The translations under genes and the position numbers were made by a program. A stretch of 26,034 bases of DNA from CAZADH01 sp964483805 (GTDB taxonomy: Bacteria > Muiribacteriota > Ozemobacteria > Ozemobacterales > Ozemobacteraceae), in NCBI GenBank assembly GCA_964483805.1, contig CAZADH010000054.1, positions 1 to 26,034 of the forward strand. Direction: 5' to 3'. Below the pieces are notes generated by a model. The model was not told the origin of the DNA. It saw nothing but the letters and a program-made list of their open reading frames with translations, and made no database searches. Of the stretch, positions 15,111 to 23,389 are shown one piece after another. Each line of letters starts with the position of its first letter. Positions within the stretch are counted from its first letter, which is position 1.

Positions 15111-16346
15111 CCGGCGATTGTTGACATTAGCGGTTTTGCGCACAACGACCCGGCGATAGATTTCTTCGGTGGTGGCGACGAACGTTGGGTAGGCATACCG
15201 TGCGCGGGTCACCCGCAGGCCGTTGGCGGCGCAATCTTGGCGGAGACCGGCATCGGTAAGAAAGCGGCGCAGGGCCACTGCCATCGGTTCGGGCGCCGCC
15301 GGCGGCACGAGCAGGCCCGAGACGGCGTCGTCGATGATCTCGGGAATGACCCCGACACGGGTGGCGACCACCGGCACGCCGGTGGCCATGAATTCGAGGG
15401 CGGCGCGACAGATCGCCTCGGAGCCGACCGACGCCACGAGGCCGACGTCGCAGCCATTGAGCAAACGCGGCACATCTTCGCGCCGGCCGAGCGTGATCAA
15501 CCGGTCGGTGACGCCCAATTCCTGGGCAACGTGGTGCAACCAGGCGTACGATCGGTTCACTTCATGCCCAACGATCGCCATTTTGCAGGAGACGCCGGCA
15601 TCGGCCAGTTGGCGCAGGGCGGCGAGCACGTGTTCGTGCCCCTTGACCGGATCGAGGCGGCCCACGACACCGATCAGTGGCGTCGCCGGGTCGACCCCGA
15701 GTTCACGGCGTGCATCGCTGCGGGCCGCGGGGTCGGGGTGGAACCGTGCAGTATCGATGGCACCATACACCACGTCGATGGTGTCGGGGGCAAGGCCGAG
15801 CAGGTCTTGGCACAGGCCACGGTGCAGTGCCGAGGACACGATCAGGTGGTCGGTCCAGTGGTGGTGCACGTGACGATTGACGAAGTGCCCCTTGGGCGGG
15901 TCGATGTCGCTGCGGGTGCGGATCACCGCGGCATGGGGGATGACCCGGCGCGCCAGCATTCCGGCCATCCACGCGCCTTCGTTGATGTGGGCGGACACGA
16001 CGTCGGGACGGAATGCACGCATCATGGTGGCCATGCGGGTGATGGCGTGCACATACAGCAATGGATTGCGGTGGTTGAGCCGGATCGTGTCGTCGCAGGG
16101 CAACCCCGCTTCGCGGGCGCGATCGCATGGTTTTCCCGGCTCGGTGAGAAGGAGCACTTGGTGCCCCCGGGCCACCAGCAGGCGCGACAATTCGATGCAG
16201 TAGCTGCTGGCACCGCTCCAGTTCGGCGAATTCAGGACCATCAGGATGCGCAACCGTGCGTGTTTTCTGTTTTCCTGCTCGGGCACGTCGGTTGCACCAC
16301 CGCCTTGGGTGGGCGGATGCACGGACACCTTGTCGTTGGCGTTCAT
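15102..16346 (-). CDS. GT4 family glycosyltransferase (GT-B fold)
   Basis: I chose ATG 16346, giving 414 residues, because it overlaps the stop of the preceding gene as ATGA and begins shortly before the first Rossmann strand (RLRILMVLNSPNWSGAS, 31-47). A much longer reading frame upstream lies inside the preceding gene and is not credible. The C-terminal nucleotide-sugar domain shows VVYGAID (192-198), GVVGRLDPVKGH (226-237) with the basic R230 and K235, and the retaining-GT EX7E motif E310...E318 in SEAICRAALEFMATG. It probably adds a sugar to a surface polysaccharide or LPS core from a nucleotide-sugar donor at the cytoplasmic membrane face. Partnership with the adjacent GT2 enzyme is inferred from the overlap. 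There is no Shine-Dalgarno, consistent with coupling. Confidence 0.9.
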   Translation of the reverse strand: MNANDKVSVHPPTQGGGATDVPEQENRKHARLRILMVLNSPNWSGASSYCIELSRLLVARGHQVLLLTEPGKPCDRAREAGLPCDDTIRLNHRNPLLYVHAITRMATMMRAFRPDVVSAHINEGAWMAGMLARRVIPHAAVIRTRSDIDPPKGHFVNRHVHHHWTDHLIVSSALHRGLCQDLLGLAPDTIDVVYGAIDTARFHPDPAARSDARRELGVDPATPLIGVVGRLDPVKGHEHVLAALRQLADAGVSCKMAIVGHEVNRSYAWLHHVAQELGVTDRLITLGRREDVPRLLNGCDVGLVASVGSEAICRAALEFMATGVPVVATRVGVIPEIIDDAVSGLLVPPAAPEPMAVALRRFLTDAGLRQDCAANGLRVTRARYAYPTFVATTEEIYRRVVVRKTANVNNRRCR

Positions 16347-17131
16347 GGCTGAGGCGGGCGTGACCCTTGTTCGTGCATCTCGAGCAGGCGGGCGTAGCTC
16401 ACCATGCCGCCGAACGCGTCGCCTGTTGCGGCGATCAGACCTTGCCAGCCATCGCGGAACCCGCCCTTGAAGAGGTATCGTCGCACGAAGCGACTCAGCG
16501 GGCGCCATGCGAAATGATAGAGATGTTGCGAACTCGACGGCCGCAAACCCTCGGTGCGCCAGTAATCGGCTTGAAAACCAGTGTAGAACGCGAACTTGCG
16601 CAGCCAGGTGGCGATGTCGGGATACGGTTCGTGACCGAAGGGGTGGCGCAGGCGCCCGATCGGGCCATCGACGGCCAGGCTCTCGTGCACGTGTTTGTTG
16701 GGGAAACGGGCGGAACCCCGCTTGAACAGGCGAAGTTGCAGGTCGGGATATTGGCCCCCGTGCCACAGATCGCGGCCAAAAAAACGGTTGAGGCGGGGGA
16801 TGCGAAAAGCCAGATGTGGCCCGGGATCGGCAATGGTTGCGCGGATTTCCTGCGCGAGTTCGGCGGGGATCCGCTCGTCGGGGTCGAGATAGAAGACCCA
16901 ATCGGTCTGCAGTTGCTCGATGCCAAAACTCTTGTTGCGATTGAGATTGGCGTCGTTGGGGCGCCGAAAAAGGCGAACGCGCGGGTGTGCGGCGGCGACG
17001 GCCGCAGTGGCATCGGTGGAATCGCAGTCGACGACGACGAGATCGTCGGCGAATGCCGCCGATGACAACGCGGAGCCGATTTGGGCGGCCTCATTATGGG
17101 CGATCAGAGAAATGCCAAGGGTTGTGGTCAT
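16343..17131 (-). CDS. GT2 family glycosyltransferase (WaaE/KdtX-like)
   Basis: This 262-residue GT-A enzyme opens with the family signature TLGISLIAHNEA (4-15). DLVVVDCDSTD (30-40) then gives the nucleotide-binding aspartates and YLDPDERIP (81-89) the DXD motif. PNKHVHES (144-151) and the C-terminal FKGG segment resemble LPS core beta-glucosyl/heptosyl transferases of the WaaE/KdtX type. It lacks membrane helices, so it should act at the cytoplasmic membrane face. It starts at ATG 17131 with no close Shine-Dalgarno (AGGA lies about 20 nt upstream) and ends overlapping the next glycosyltransferase by 4 nt. The acceptor is not predictable. Confidence 0.9.
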   Translation of the reverse strand: MTTTLGISLIAHNEAAQIGSALSSAAFADDLVVVDCDSTDATAAVAAAHPRVRLFRRPNDANLNRNKSFGIEQLQTDWVFYLDPDERIPAELAQEIRATIADPGPHLAFRIPRLNRFFGRDLWHGGQYPDLQLRLFKRGSARFPNKHVHESLAVDGPIGRLRHPFGHEPYPDIATWLRKFAFYTGFQADYWRTEGLRPSSSQHLYHFAWRPLSRFVRRYLFKGGFRDGWQGLIAATGDAFGGMVSYARLLEMHEQGSRPPQP

Positions 17132-17202
17132 GGATGGTGTACCGTGTGTCCTGGGGCGTGAAGGTTGCGCTGAAGAAAAGCGTTGTGTTATCGCGCGAAA
17201 GC

Positions 17203-17211
17203 ATGATACCA
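17203..17211 (-). promoter_or_regulatory. Possible extended -10 promoter of the glycosyltransferase pair
   Basis: TGGTATCAT on the minus strand matches the extended -10 pattern TGnTATAAT at all but one base. There is no good -35. It would start transcription near 17196, about 65 nt upstream of the GT2 ATG. Confidence 0.35.
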
Positions 17212-17221
17212 GAATGCGACA

Positions 17222-17241
17222 GAAAATTCCGGGAACTTTTC
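17222..17241. promoter_or_regulatory. Dyad in the divergent intergenic region
   Basis: GAAAATTCCGGGAACTTTTC is an imperfect palindrome (GAAAA-TTCC against GAAAAGTTCC on the other strand) in the space between the divergent glycosyltransferase and ABC operons. It lies 11 bp from the extended -10, where a regulator could affect both units. Confidence 0.35.
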
Positions 17242-17288
17242 GGGTGGGGTGCCGTCAAAGGCGGATGCTCCAAGTCCAAGGGTGAACC

Positions 17289-17295
17289 AAGGAGG
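17289..17295 (+). promoter_or_regulatory. Shine-Dalgarno that supports a TTG start
   Basis: AAGGAGG ends 10 nt before TTG 17306. That TTG sits exactly where family members begin (M-IEVKNLTK). A GTG at 17249 would add 19 residues not typical of the family. Confidence 0.7.
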
Positions 17296-17305
17296 ACCAC
17301 GCTGC

Positions 17306-18262
17306 TTGATCGAGGTAAAGAACCTCACGAAGATGTTCAGCAACTTCAAGGCGGTCGACGATATCTCGTTTTCGGTGGGCAAGGGCGAGATTCTCGGCCT
17401 GCTCGGCCCCAACGGGGCGGGCAAGACCACGACGATGCGAATCCTCACCTGTTTCCTCCCGGCCACTTCGGGCTCCGTTTCGGTGGCGGGTTACGACACG
17501 TTCGAGGATTCCTTCGAAGTGCGGCGGCGCATCGGGTATCTGCCCGAGAACCCGCCCCTGTATCCCGAGATGACCATCCGGTCGTACCTCAATTTCATCG
17601 CCGAGATTCGCGAATTGCCGTCATCTCTGCGGGCGGCGCGCATCGACGCGGTGGTGCAGCGCACGGCGCTGGGCGACCATCAGAAGCGTGTTATCGGCAC
17701 GCTGTCGAAGGGTTATCGGCAACGTGTGGGGTTGGCCCAGGCGCTGTTGCACGAACCCGATGTGCTGATTCTCGATGAACCGACGGTCGGCCTTGATCCG
17801 GCGCAGATCATCGAGATCCGCAATCTCATTAAAGAGATGGCGAAAGACCGCACGGTGGTGTTGTCGACGCACATTCTGCCCGAGGTGAGCATGACCTGCA
17901 AGCGGGTCATCATCATCAATGAAGGCAAAGTTGTGGCGACCGACACGGTCGAGCGACTCGAAACCCAGGGGCATGCCACGCGCGAGTACCGCATGGTGAT
18001 GAAACCGGCGGGTGTCGATTGGAAGAGCCACCTGACCGCGACCGCGGGCGTCGAGGTGGTCAACGAGGAGCAGGTCGGTGAACTGGTGCGGTTCAACCTC
18101 CGTCTGCCCAATGAGGCGGCCTACGAGGCGGTGTTCAAGAACGCCGTGGCCAAGGGCCACCTGTTCACCGGCATTACCCCCGCCCATGCCTCGCTGGAAG
18201 AGATCTTCCTCAAGCTCGTGCATGTCGAAGCGACCCCGGAAGAGCGGAGGTCCGTGCAATGA
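17306..18262 (+). CDS. gldA: ABC transporter ATP-binding protein, GldA-like
   Basis: From TTG 17306 the protein has 318 residues and starts IEVKNLTK after the initiator. Walker A is GPNGAGKT (34-41), the Q-loop region YLPENPPLYPEMT (79-90), the signature LSKGYRQR (133-140, a common LSGGQ variant), Walker B VLILDEP (153-159) and the switch H189 in LSTHIL. The C-terminal 100 residues form the regulatory extension seen in GldA/NatA-type subunits. It powers the permease encoded next, with which it overlaps by ATGA (18259-18262). The gene name reflects similarity to the gliding cassette, but the cassette also occurs in non-gliding bacteria, so gliding is not implied. GTG 17249 is an alternative start. 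Confidence 0.9.
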   Translation: MIEVKNLTKMFSNFKAVDDISFSVGKGEILGLLGPNGAGKTTTMRILTCFLPATSGSVSVAGYDTFEDSFEVRRRIGYLPENPPLYPEMTIRSYLNFIAEIRELPSSLRAARIDAVVQRTALGDHQKRVIGTLSKGYRQRVGLAQALLHEPDVLILDEPTVGLDPAQIIEIRNLIKEMAKDRTVVLSTHILPEVSMTCKRVIIINEGKVVATDTVERLETQGHATREYRMVMKPAGVDWKSHLTATAGVEVVNEEQVGELVRFNLRLPNEAAYEAVFKNAVAKGHLFTGITPAHASLEEIFLKLVHVEATPEERRSVQ

Positions 18263-18972
18263 AGATCCTGGCCATCCTCAAGAAAGAACTGCAGACCTAT
18301 TTCTATTCGCCAGTAGCATACATTGTATTTTCGGCGTTCCTGTTGTTGATCGGCTACCTGTTTTGTATGGTCTTGTTCAATTCGCGCTTTGCCACGCTCG
18401 AGCCGTTGTTCTTCAATGTCGGCTTCGTGGTGATGCTGGCAACGCCGATCCTGACCATGCGGCTGATCTCCGAGGAACGGCGGTCGAATACCCTCGAACT
18501 GCTGTTGACCTCGCCGATCTCACCGGTCGAGGTGGTATTGGGCAAGTTCCTGGCCTGCTATGTGCTTTACGTTGTATTGCTTGTCCTGACCCTGCAGTAT
18601 CCGTACACCATGATGGCGCACGCGCCGGCCATGGACACGGGGCCGATCGTGGCCGGTTACGTCGGTCTGCTGTTGCTGGGAGCGGCTTTCATTTCGTTCG
18701 GTCTGTTTGCCAGCTCGCTCTCCGAGAACCAGATCATCTCGGCGATGATCTCGTTCGGCGGTCTTCTGATGTTCTGGATCGTCGGTTGGGTCAAGGTGGC
18801 GATGGCCGACTACAAGTTCGGTGAGGTGCTGGCGCAGTTGTCGCTGCTCGAGCGGTTCCAGCAGTTCGTGCGCGGGGTCATCGATTCCGGCAACGTCATC
18901 TTTTTCCTGGCATTCACCGTGGTCTGGTTGTTCGTCACGACCCGGGTTATCGAATCCCAGCGCTGGAGGTAA
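18259..18972 (+). CDS. gldF: ABC-2 type permease, GldF-like
   Basis: This 237-residue integral membrane protein has six predicted helices. It opens with MKILAILKKELQTYFYSPVAY, typical of GldF, and carries RLISEERRSNTLELLLTSP (about 69-87) in the conserved coupling region after the second helix. The start ATG overlaps the stop of the ATPase gene. Translation of the next gene begins 5 nt after its stop, with GGAGG inside its last codons. It should form the membrane pore with the preceding ATPase; the substrate is unknown. Confidence 0.9.
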   Translation: MKILAILKKELQTYFYSPVAYIVFSAFLLLIGYLFCMVLFNSRFATLEPLFFNVGFVVMLATPILTMRLISEERRSNTLELLLTSPISPVEVVLGKFLACYVLYVVLLVLTLQYPYTMMAHAPAMDTGPIVAGYVGLLLLGAAFISFGLFASSLSENQIISAMISFGGLLMFWIVGWVKVAMADYKFGEVLAQLSLLERFQQFVRGVIDSGNVIFFLAFTVVWLFVTTRVIESQRWR

Positions 18973-18977
18973 TCGCG

Positions 18978-20600
18978 ATGAGCACCCCGATCCGCAGAGA
19001 TGCCGGGCGCGCGCAGAGCGTGCCTTTCGCCGAAATCCTCTTCATCGTCAGTATTCTGTTCCTCGTTGGCGCCGGTATCGTGGCGCTGACGCTGCCGTCA
19101 CAGATGCCCGTGGTCTACGGTCTATTGGGCGTTGGTGCCTTGTTGTTGTCGATTGTCTGTTTCACCAACCCGGGGTTCGTTGCCGGTCTGTTCACCGACC
19201 GGCGCAGCCGCCTGTTGCTCAACGACCTGGTGCTGATTCTGGCGATCATCGGCATTGCCGTGTGTCTGAGCTTCATCGGTTTCCGGCGCCACGCGCGCTG
19301 GGACCTGACCAAGAACCAGTTGTTCTCGCTCACCGACCAGACCCGCAAGGTCCTGCGCGATCTGAAGCGCGAGGTGCAGGTGACCGCGTTCTTCAGTCGC
19401 AATGCGCATGTGCGCACGATGGTCGAGGATTTCCTTACCGAGTACAAGCGCGAGACCGATCAGGTCAAGATCAAGATGATCGACCCGTTCCAGGATCCGA
19501 TGATTGCTCAGGCGATGAAGATCTCGGGCGATCAGGTCATCGTCGTGGTGTGCGGCAACAACCGCCGCGAGATCTTCCCCCAGGAGATCTTCACGGCACC
19601 GCCGATGGGTTCGAACGAACCGCCGAAATTCCATGGTGAACACGCGCTGACCTCGGCCCTGATCAACGTCACCCGCGACAGCCGGCGGCGCATCTGTTTC
19701 ACGAGCGGGCATGAAGAGCCGTCGATCAACGCATTTGGCGAGGCGGGCTTCGGTGTCTATCAGAAGTTGCTCGACAAAGACAATTTCGAGGTGGCCGAGA
19801 CCAATCTGTTGAAGGAAGGCGGGATTCCAGCTTCGGCAGCGGTTCTCGTCGTGGCGGCGCCCAAGAAGCCATTCAACGAGGCCGAGGTGAAGATGATCCG
19901 CGAGTGGCTGGCGACCGGCAAGGGACGCCTGCTCGTGGCGGTCAATCCCGAGAACGATCTGGCCGGTCTGGGCGGCATGCTCGCCGAGACGCTTGGAGTG
20001 ACAGCAAATGCCGAGATGATCATCAATCAGAACAAACAGTTGATGGTGATCAACCCCGGGATTGTCATTCCTGACATGGTTCACCATCCGGTGGTGCGCG
20101 ACCTGATCGAGAAGAAGCTGGGCGCATTCATGGTTCTGTGTCGCGGCCTGACCATCGACAACCGGCCCGACTGGAAATCGACGGTGTTCTTGAAAACCGC
20201 GCCCGATACCTATGCCAAGCGCAATCTGTCGGAGGTGTTGACCACCGGTCGTGCCGACTTCAATGCGGCGCAAGACGTGCGTGGGCCGTTCAACCTCGCG
20301 GTCGCCCTCGAGGGGCAGAATGCCGCGTCGGGCAGTCGGGCCATCGTCGTCGGTGATGCGAACTTCCTTGGCGCGCAGTACATCCAGGAACTCGCGAATC
20401 CGGATCTGGCGGTCAACATGGTCAGTTGGTTGGCCGGGCAGGAAGACACCATCGCCATCCGGCCGCGGGTGTTTGACATACCGCGTATTACACTCACCCG
20501 CGAAGACACGACCTCGATCTTCACCCGCACCGTGGTGTTCCCGCCACTGCTGATCTGCATCCTTGGCGGCCTCGTCTACTTCTACCGGAGGATGGTATGA
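18978..20600 (+). CDS. gldG: GldG-like ABC auxiliary membrane protein
   Basis: This 540-residue protein has three N-terminal helices (about 18-40, 46-64 and 83-102). The GldG hallmark follows: WDLTKNQLFSLTDQT (108-122), then VLRDLKREVQVTAFFS. A large soluble domain (about 130-510) of the ABC_transp_aux / DUF7088 type faces outside, with IFT-like segments such as RRICFTSGHEE. A single C-terminal helix (about 517-536) ends in YFYRRMV. The soluble domain probably binds a ligand or partner for the ABC transporter. GGAGG (18964-18968) precedes the ATG, and its TGA overlaps the next ATG (20597-20600). It is full-length for the family. The VLVVAAPKKPFNEAE segment is a GATase-like strand as in other family members. 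Confidence 0.9.
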   Translation: MSTPIRRDAGRAQSVPFAEILFIVSILFLVGAGIVALTLPSQMPVVYGLLGVGALLLSIVCFTNPGFVAGLFTDRRSRLLLNDLVLILAIIGIAVCLSFIGFRRHARWDLTKNQLFSLTDQTRKVLRDLKREVQVTAFFSRNAHVRTMVEDFLTEYKRETDQVKIKMIDPFQDPMIAQAMKISGDQVIVVVCGNNRREIFPQEIFTAPPMGSNEPPKFHGEHALTSALINVTRDSRRRICFTSGHEEPSINAFGEAGFGVYQKLLDKDNFEVAETNLLKEGGIPASAAVLVVAAPKKPFNEAEVKMIREWLATGKGRLLVAVNPENDLAGLGGMLAETLGVTANAEMIINQNKQLMVINPGIVIPDMVHHPVVRDLIEKKLGAFMVLCRGLTIDNRPDWKSTVFLKTAPDTYAKRNLSEVLTTGRADFNAAQDVRGPFNLAVALEGQNAASGSRAIVVGDANFLGAQYIQELANPDLAVNMVSWLAGQEDTIAIRPRVFDIPRITLTREDTTSIFTRTVVFPPLLICILGGLVYFYRRMV

Positions 20601-22297
20601 GCGCACGAAGTCGATATCAACCCACAGTCATTGCCGTCGCCTGTTTCCTGCTGATCTTCGGCTACATTTGTCTGTATGAGAATGAAGACATTCCAGGGTT
20701 CGGGCAGGAGAAGAAGACCGTTCTTGCCGAGTTCCCTCTCGACAACGTGGTCGAGGCGACGTGGCAGATCGGTACCGAGTCGGTGAGTGTGAAGCCGGCG
20801 GGCATGGAGTCTGGTGCGCGCTTGTGGAGCGTCACTCAGCCGATGGCAACCCCAGCCGACACCAGTGAGGTCGAGGGGTCGCTACGCACCTTCGAGAAGC
20901 TGGAGTCCGAACGCACGGTGACCGAGACCGCGACCGACACGTCGGTCTTCGGGTTTGGTGCGACGTCGCCGGCGGTCACGTTGGTGGCCAGCGACGGCAA
21001 GAAGGTCACATTGGCGCTGGGCGGCGACATCAACTTCTCGAACTCTTCGTACGTCAAGAGAGACAACACGATCTTCACGATCAACCGCTATCTGGGGGCG
21101 GCATTCAAGCGGTCGTTCAAAGAGATCCGGTCGAAGCAACTTGGTTACGGCGTGAAGACGCGCGACGCGACCAGGGTCGAACTGACCCTGCCCAACCGCG
21201 ACATCGTGCTCGAGCGCAACGACAAGGGGCAATGGTGGATCACCAAGCCGGTGAACATCGAGGCCGACGAGACCGAGGTCGGGGTGCTGCTCGACACGGT
21301 GTGCCACTTCCGCGTCGACGGTTACGAGACCGACACCGCCGACGAAAAGAAGCTGGCCGAGTGCGGCCTCGACAAACCGATGCGGCAGATCAAGTTGTCG
21401 AATGCCAAGGGGCACATGATCACCCTGACCACCGGCCATACCCGCGGCAACGAAGTGTTCATGCAGGTGGCCGGGTCGAAGTCGATCGGCGTCGTCAGCC
21501 AGGTCAAGGTCGATTACTTCGATCTGACTGTCGACAAACTGCGCAATCGCAAGCTCCCGACCCTCGACCGCGCGCAGGTGCAGACGGTGTCGGTCAAGAC
21601 GGCCACCGCCACCTGGAAGTTCGCGCGCGGGGCTACCGGTTCCTGGACCCTCGACGAGAACGGCAAGAAGCGCGACATCGACAAAGAGGCGGTTCTCGCC
21701 TTGGCCGATGCTGTGAACCAGGTCAAGATCACGGCGTTCATGGCCGACGACACGAAGACCGAGCACGGTCTGACGGCGCCCGACAGCAACGACGAGAAGG
21801 CCAAGGCCAGCGGGACGGCAACGGTCGTCGAGATCGGCATGGCTTCCGGCAGTCCGCGCGTCATTCACCTGGGTGCGGTCGAGGACCAGTCGCAATACCT
21901 GCAGATCGGTGGCGAACGCGAGATCTACAAGGTCGGACTCGAGTTCCACAACGCGAGCGGCAAGCTGCAAGGTGTGGTGTTGGCGCCGCCGCCGGCAAGC
22001 GTGCTGGTGGGTTCGGCGCCGACACCGGCACCCGTGGCCAGCCTGCCAGTATTGTCGCCGTCGACCGGCACCGGTTCAGGGACGGAATCAGCGAGTGGAG
22101 CGGGTTCCGGAAGTCCCGCTGCGGGGGCAACGGTCGTGCCGGTGACCGGAAGCGTCCCGGTGTTGGGATCCATGTCGTTGCCGCTGACGCCAGGTGCCCC
22201 TGGGCTTGTTGTTCCCGTCGGGACAGGATCGGGTCCGGGTTCCGCAAGTGCTGGCGGCAGCGGCTCGGGGAGCATGACGGGCAGTGGCAGTCACTGA
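20597..22297 (+). CDS. DUF4340 protein with Gly/Ser/Pro-rich C-terminal tail
   Basis: This 566-residue protein is the usual fourth member of the GldA-GldF-GldG cassette. Residues about 9-26 form one membrane anchor (VIAVACFLLIFGYICL). Two or three repeated beta domains of the DUF4340 type follow; motifs include LWSVTQPMATPAD (76-88), WWITKPVNIEADETEV (213-228), KLAECGLDKP (252-261) and GSWTLDENG (348-356). From about residue 462 to the end the protein is low-complexity, about 100 residues of Pro/Val then Gly/Ser-rich sequence ending GSGSH. DUF4340 proteins usually end near the last beta domain, so this tail is an addition. It should lie outside the cytoplasmic membrane. Its function with the transporter is unknown. 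It is the last gene of the plus-strand operon. Confidence 0.87.
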   Translation: MSARSRYQPTVIAVACFLLIFGYICLYENEDIPGFGQEKKTVLAEFPLDNVVEATWQIGTESVSVKPAGMESGARLWSVTQPMATPADTSEVEGSLRTFEKLESERTVTETATDTSVFGFGATSPAVTLVASDGKKVTLALGGDINFSNSSYVKRDNTIFTINRYLGAAFKRSFKEIRSKQLGYGVKTRDATRVELTLPNRDIVLERNDKGQWWITKPVNIEADETEVGVLLDTVCHFRVDGYETDTADEKKLAECGLDKPMRQIKLSNAKGHMITLTTGHTRGNEVFMQVAGSKSIGVVSQVKVDYFDLTVDKLRNRKLPTLDRAQVQTVSVKTATATWKFARGATGSWTLDENGKKRDIDKEAVLALADAVNQVKITAFMADDTKTEHGLTAPDSNDEKAKASGTATVVEIGMASGSPRVIHLGAVEDQSQYLQIGGEREIYKVGLEFHNASGKLQGVVLAPPPASVLVGSAPTPAPVASLPVLSPSTGTGSGTESASGAGSGSPAAGATVVPVTGSVPVLGSMSLPLTPGAPGLVVPVGTGSGPGSASAGGSGSGSMTGSGSH

Positions 22298-22344
22298 GCC
22301 ATATCGCGTAAATATGTAAATACATTGTTGCCCCGTGCAACAGC

Positions 22345-22380
22345 AGCGCCGGTGCAGGTGGTCATACCTGCGCCGGCGCT
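22345..22380. terminator. Hairpin between convergent operons
   Basis: An 8-bp stem (22345-22352 with 22373-22380), one mismatch and a further 6-bp stem (22354-22359 with 22366-22371) close on a 6-nt loop. It lies between the stop codons of the two converging operons, 48 nt after one and 23 nt before the other. No T-run follows on either strand, so it may act as a bidirectional barrier or with Rho. Confidence 0.6.
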
Positions 22381-22402
22381 GGCGCTTAACGGGAGGTTTG
22401 GC

Positions 22403-23389
22403 TCAGGGCAGATCGCCCTGCATGATCCGGCCAATCGCCTCGCGATCGAAATCGCGCTGGCGGGGATCGCGGTCGGGCCGCGCCGACACCCGCTCGAGAT
22501 ACGCGATGGCATCGTCCTTCTGACCGAGGTGGGCGAGGGTGTAGGCGAGAAAGCGATCGGCGTAGGGCTGGTGATGCGGTAAGCGACACGCGGCGGCAAA
22601 GGCCGCCAACGCTCTGGGAAAGTCGCGTTTCTCACCATGGGCGCGCGTGGCGTTGAAGAAATTGATGCCGAGTTGTACGGGCAGTTCGTCGTTGAGTGGA
22701 TTGCTCTTGATCCCGCGTTCGAGGAGCCGATTCGCCTCGTCGTGTTTCTTCATGTAGCGGTCGAGCACATAAGCCCGCAACAAGAAGGCCTCGACGAAAT
22801 GCGGGTCGATGCTTGGAATCAACTCGAGATAGAAGTTCACGCGGTGCCACAGTTCCCGATGTGAGTCGGCGTCCATTTGCAGCCACAGCAGGTTGGCGGC
22901 CATCTCGCGCAGACCCATCTGTTGCAGAATCAAGACGAGTCCGGTCGAGATCGCGGCCGGCGGTGCCTGGTCCCGTGCCTCGTCGCCGTCATGGTGGGTC
23001 GTTGCGTGGGCATGGTCATGGCCGCGGTCGTCGTGATGGTGGTGGGCATGGCCGCACCCCGGACAATAGTCGGGCGTGGCAGCCCCGGACGCGAGCAACC
23101 GGCCGACCGCGTCGGGAAGATCGGCTGCCGTCGAAGCGCCTCCCGGAAGCAAACCCGGTCGAGCCGGCCGATCGAGGTCGGGATCGAGACTGCCATCGTT
23201 GTTGGCGATGATATGCAAGGTCTGCTGCAGATCCGTGTCGACGGTCGACTGGTGCAGTGCGTGGCCGAGTCGACTCTGCGCGAACCCCATGGCGAGCCCG
23301 ATGATCAATAGCGCCAACCACCAGCGCCGATCGGCGTCGGTGCTCACCGTGGAGGTGCCAGTGGGAGGTGTTGGCTCGCCTGGCTTCAC
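22403..23389 (-). CDS. Membrane-anchored TPR protein with His-rich segment
   Basis: I chose GTG 23389 (328 residues) because it overlaps the stop of the permease gene as GTGA; the frame opens 60 codons further upstream but that part lies inside the permease gene. A membrane helix spans about 22-38 (WWLALLIIGLAMGFAQS). A linker carries CPGCGH (109-114) and a run with more than ten histidines among Asp residues (about 113-133). The rest (about 150-310) is helical TPR-like, with LELIPSIDPHFVEAFLLRAY and repeats of about 34 residues. No catalytic motif is seen. The Cys/His cluster could bind a transition metal. With no Shine-Dalgarno, its translation is probably coupled to that of the ABC-2 permease, making it a likely partner of this transporter. 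Its role is unknown. Confidence 0.8.
   Translation of the reverse strand: MKPGEPTPPTGTSTVSTDADRRWWLALLIIGLAMGFAQSRLGHALHQSTVDTDLQQTLHIIANNDGSLDPDLDRPARPGLLPGGASTAADLPDAVGRLLASGAATPDYCPGCGHAHHHHDDRGHDHAHATTHHDGDEARDQAPPAAISTGLVLILQQMGLREMAANLLWLQMDADSHRELWHRVNFYLELIPSIDPHFVEAFLLRAYVLDRYMKKHDEANRLLERGIKSNPLNDELPVQLGINFFNATRAHGEKRDFPRALAAFAAACRLPHHQPYADRFLAYTLAHLGQKDDAIAYLERVSARPDRDPRQRDFDREAIGRIMQGDLP

Noticed and set aside
15102..16901. A longer GT4 protein starting near 16901
   Set aside because: The extra residues lie inside the GT2 gene in another frame, are Arg/Pro/Ser-rich and have no domain. The ATGA overlap at 16343-16346 gives a natural start.
17132..17305. A plus-strand promoter for the gldA-like operon
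   Set aside because: Candidate -35 and -10 pairs such as TTGTGT with GATACC match the consensus poorly, so I could not call one.
19122..20606. A 494-codon minus-strand open frame opposite the GldG-like gene
   Set aside because: The plus frame has family motifs and operon overlaps; the other frame is a GC-bias shadow.
22300..22330. An AT-rich patch (AATATGTAAATAC) after the DUF4340 stop
   Set aside because: I found no promoter spacing or repeat in it, and both neighbouring genes end here.
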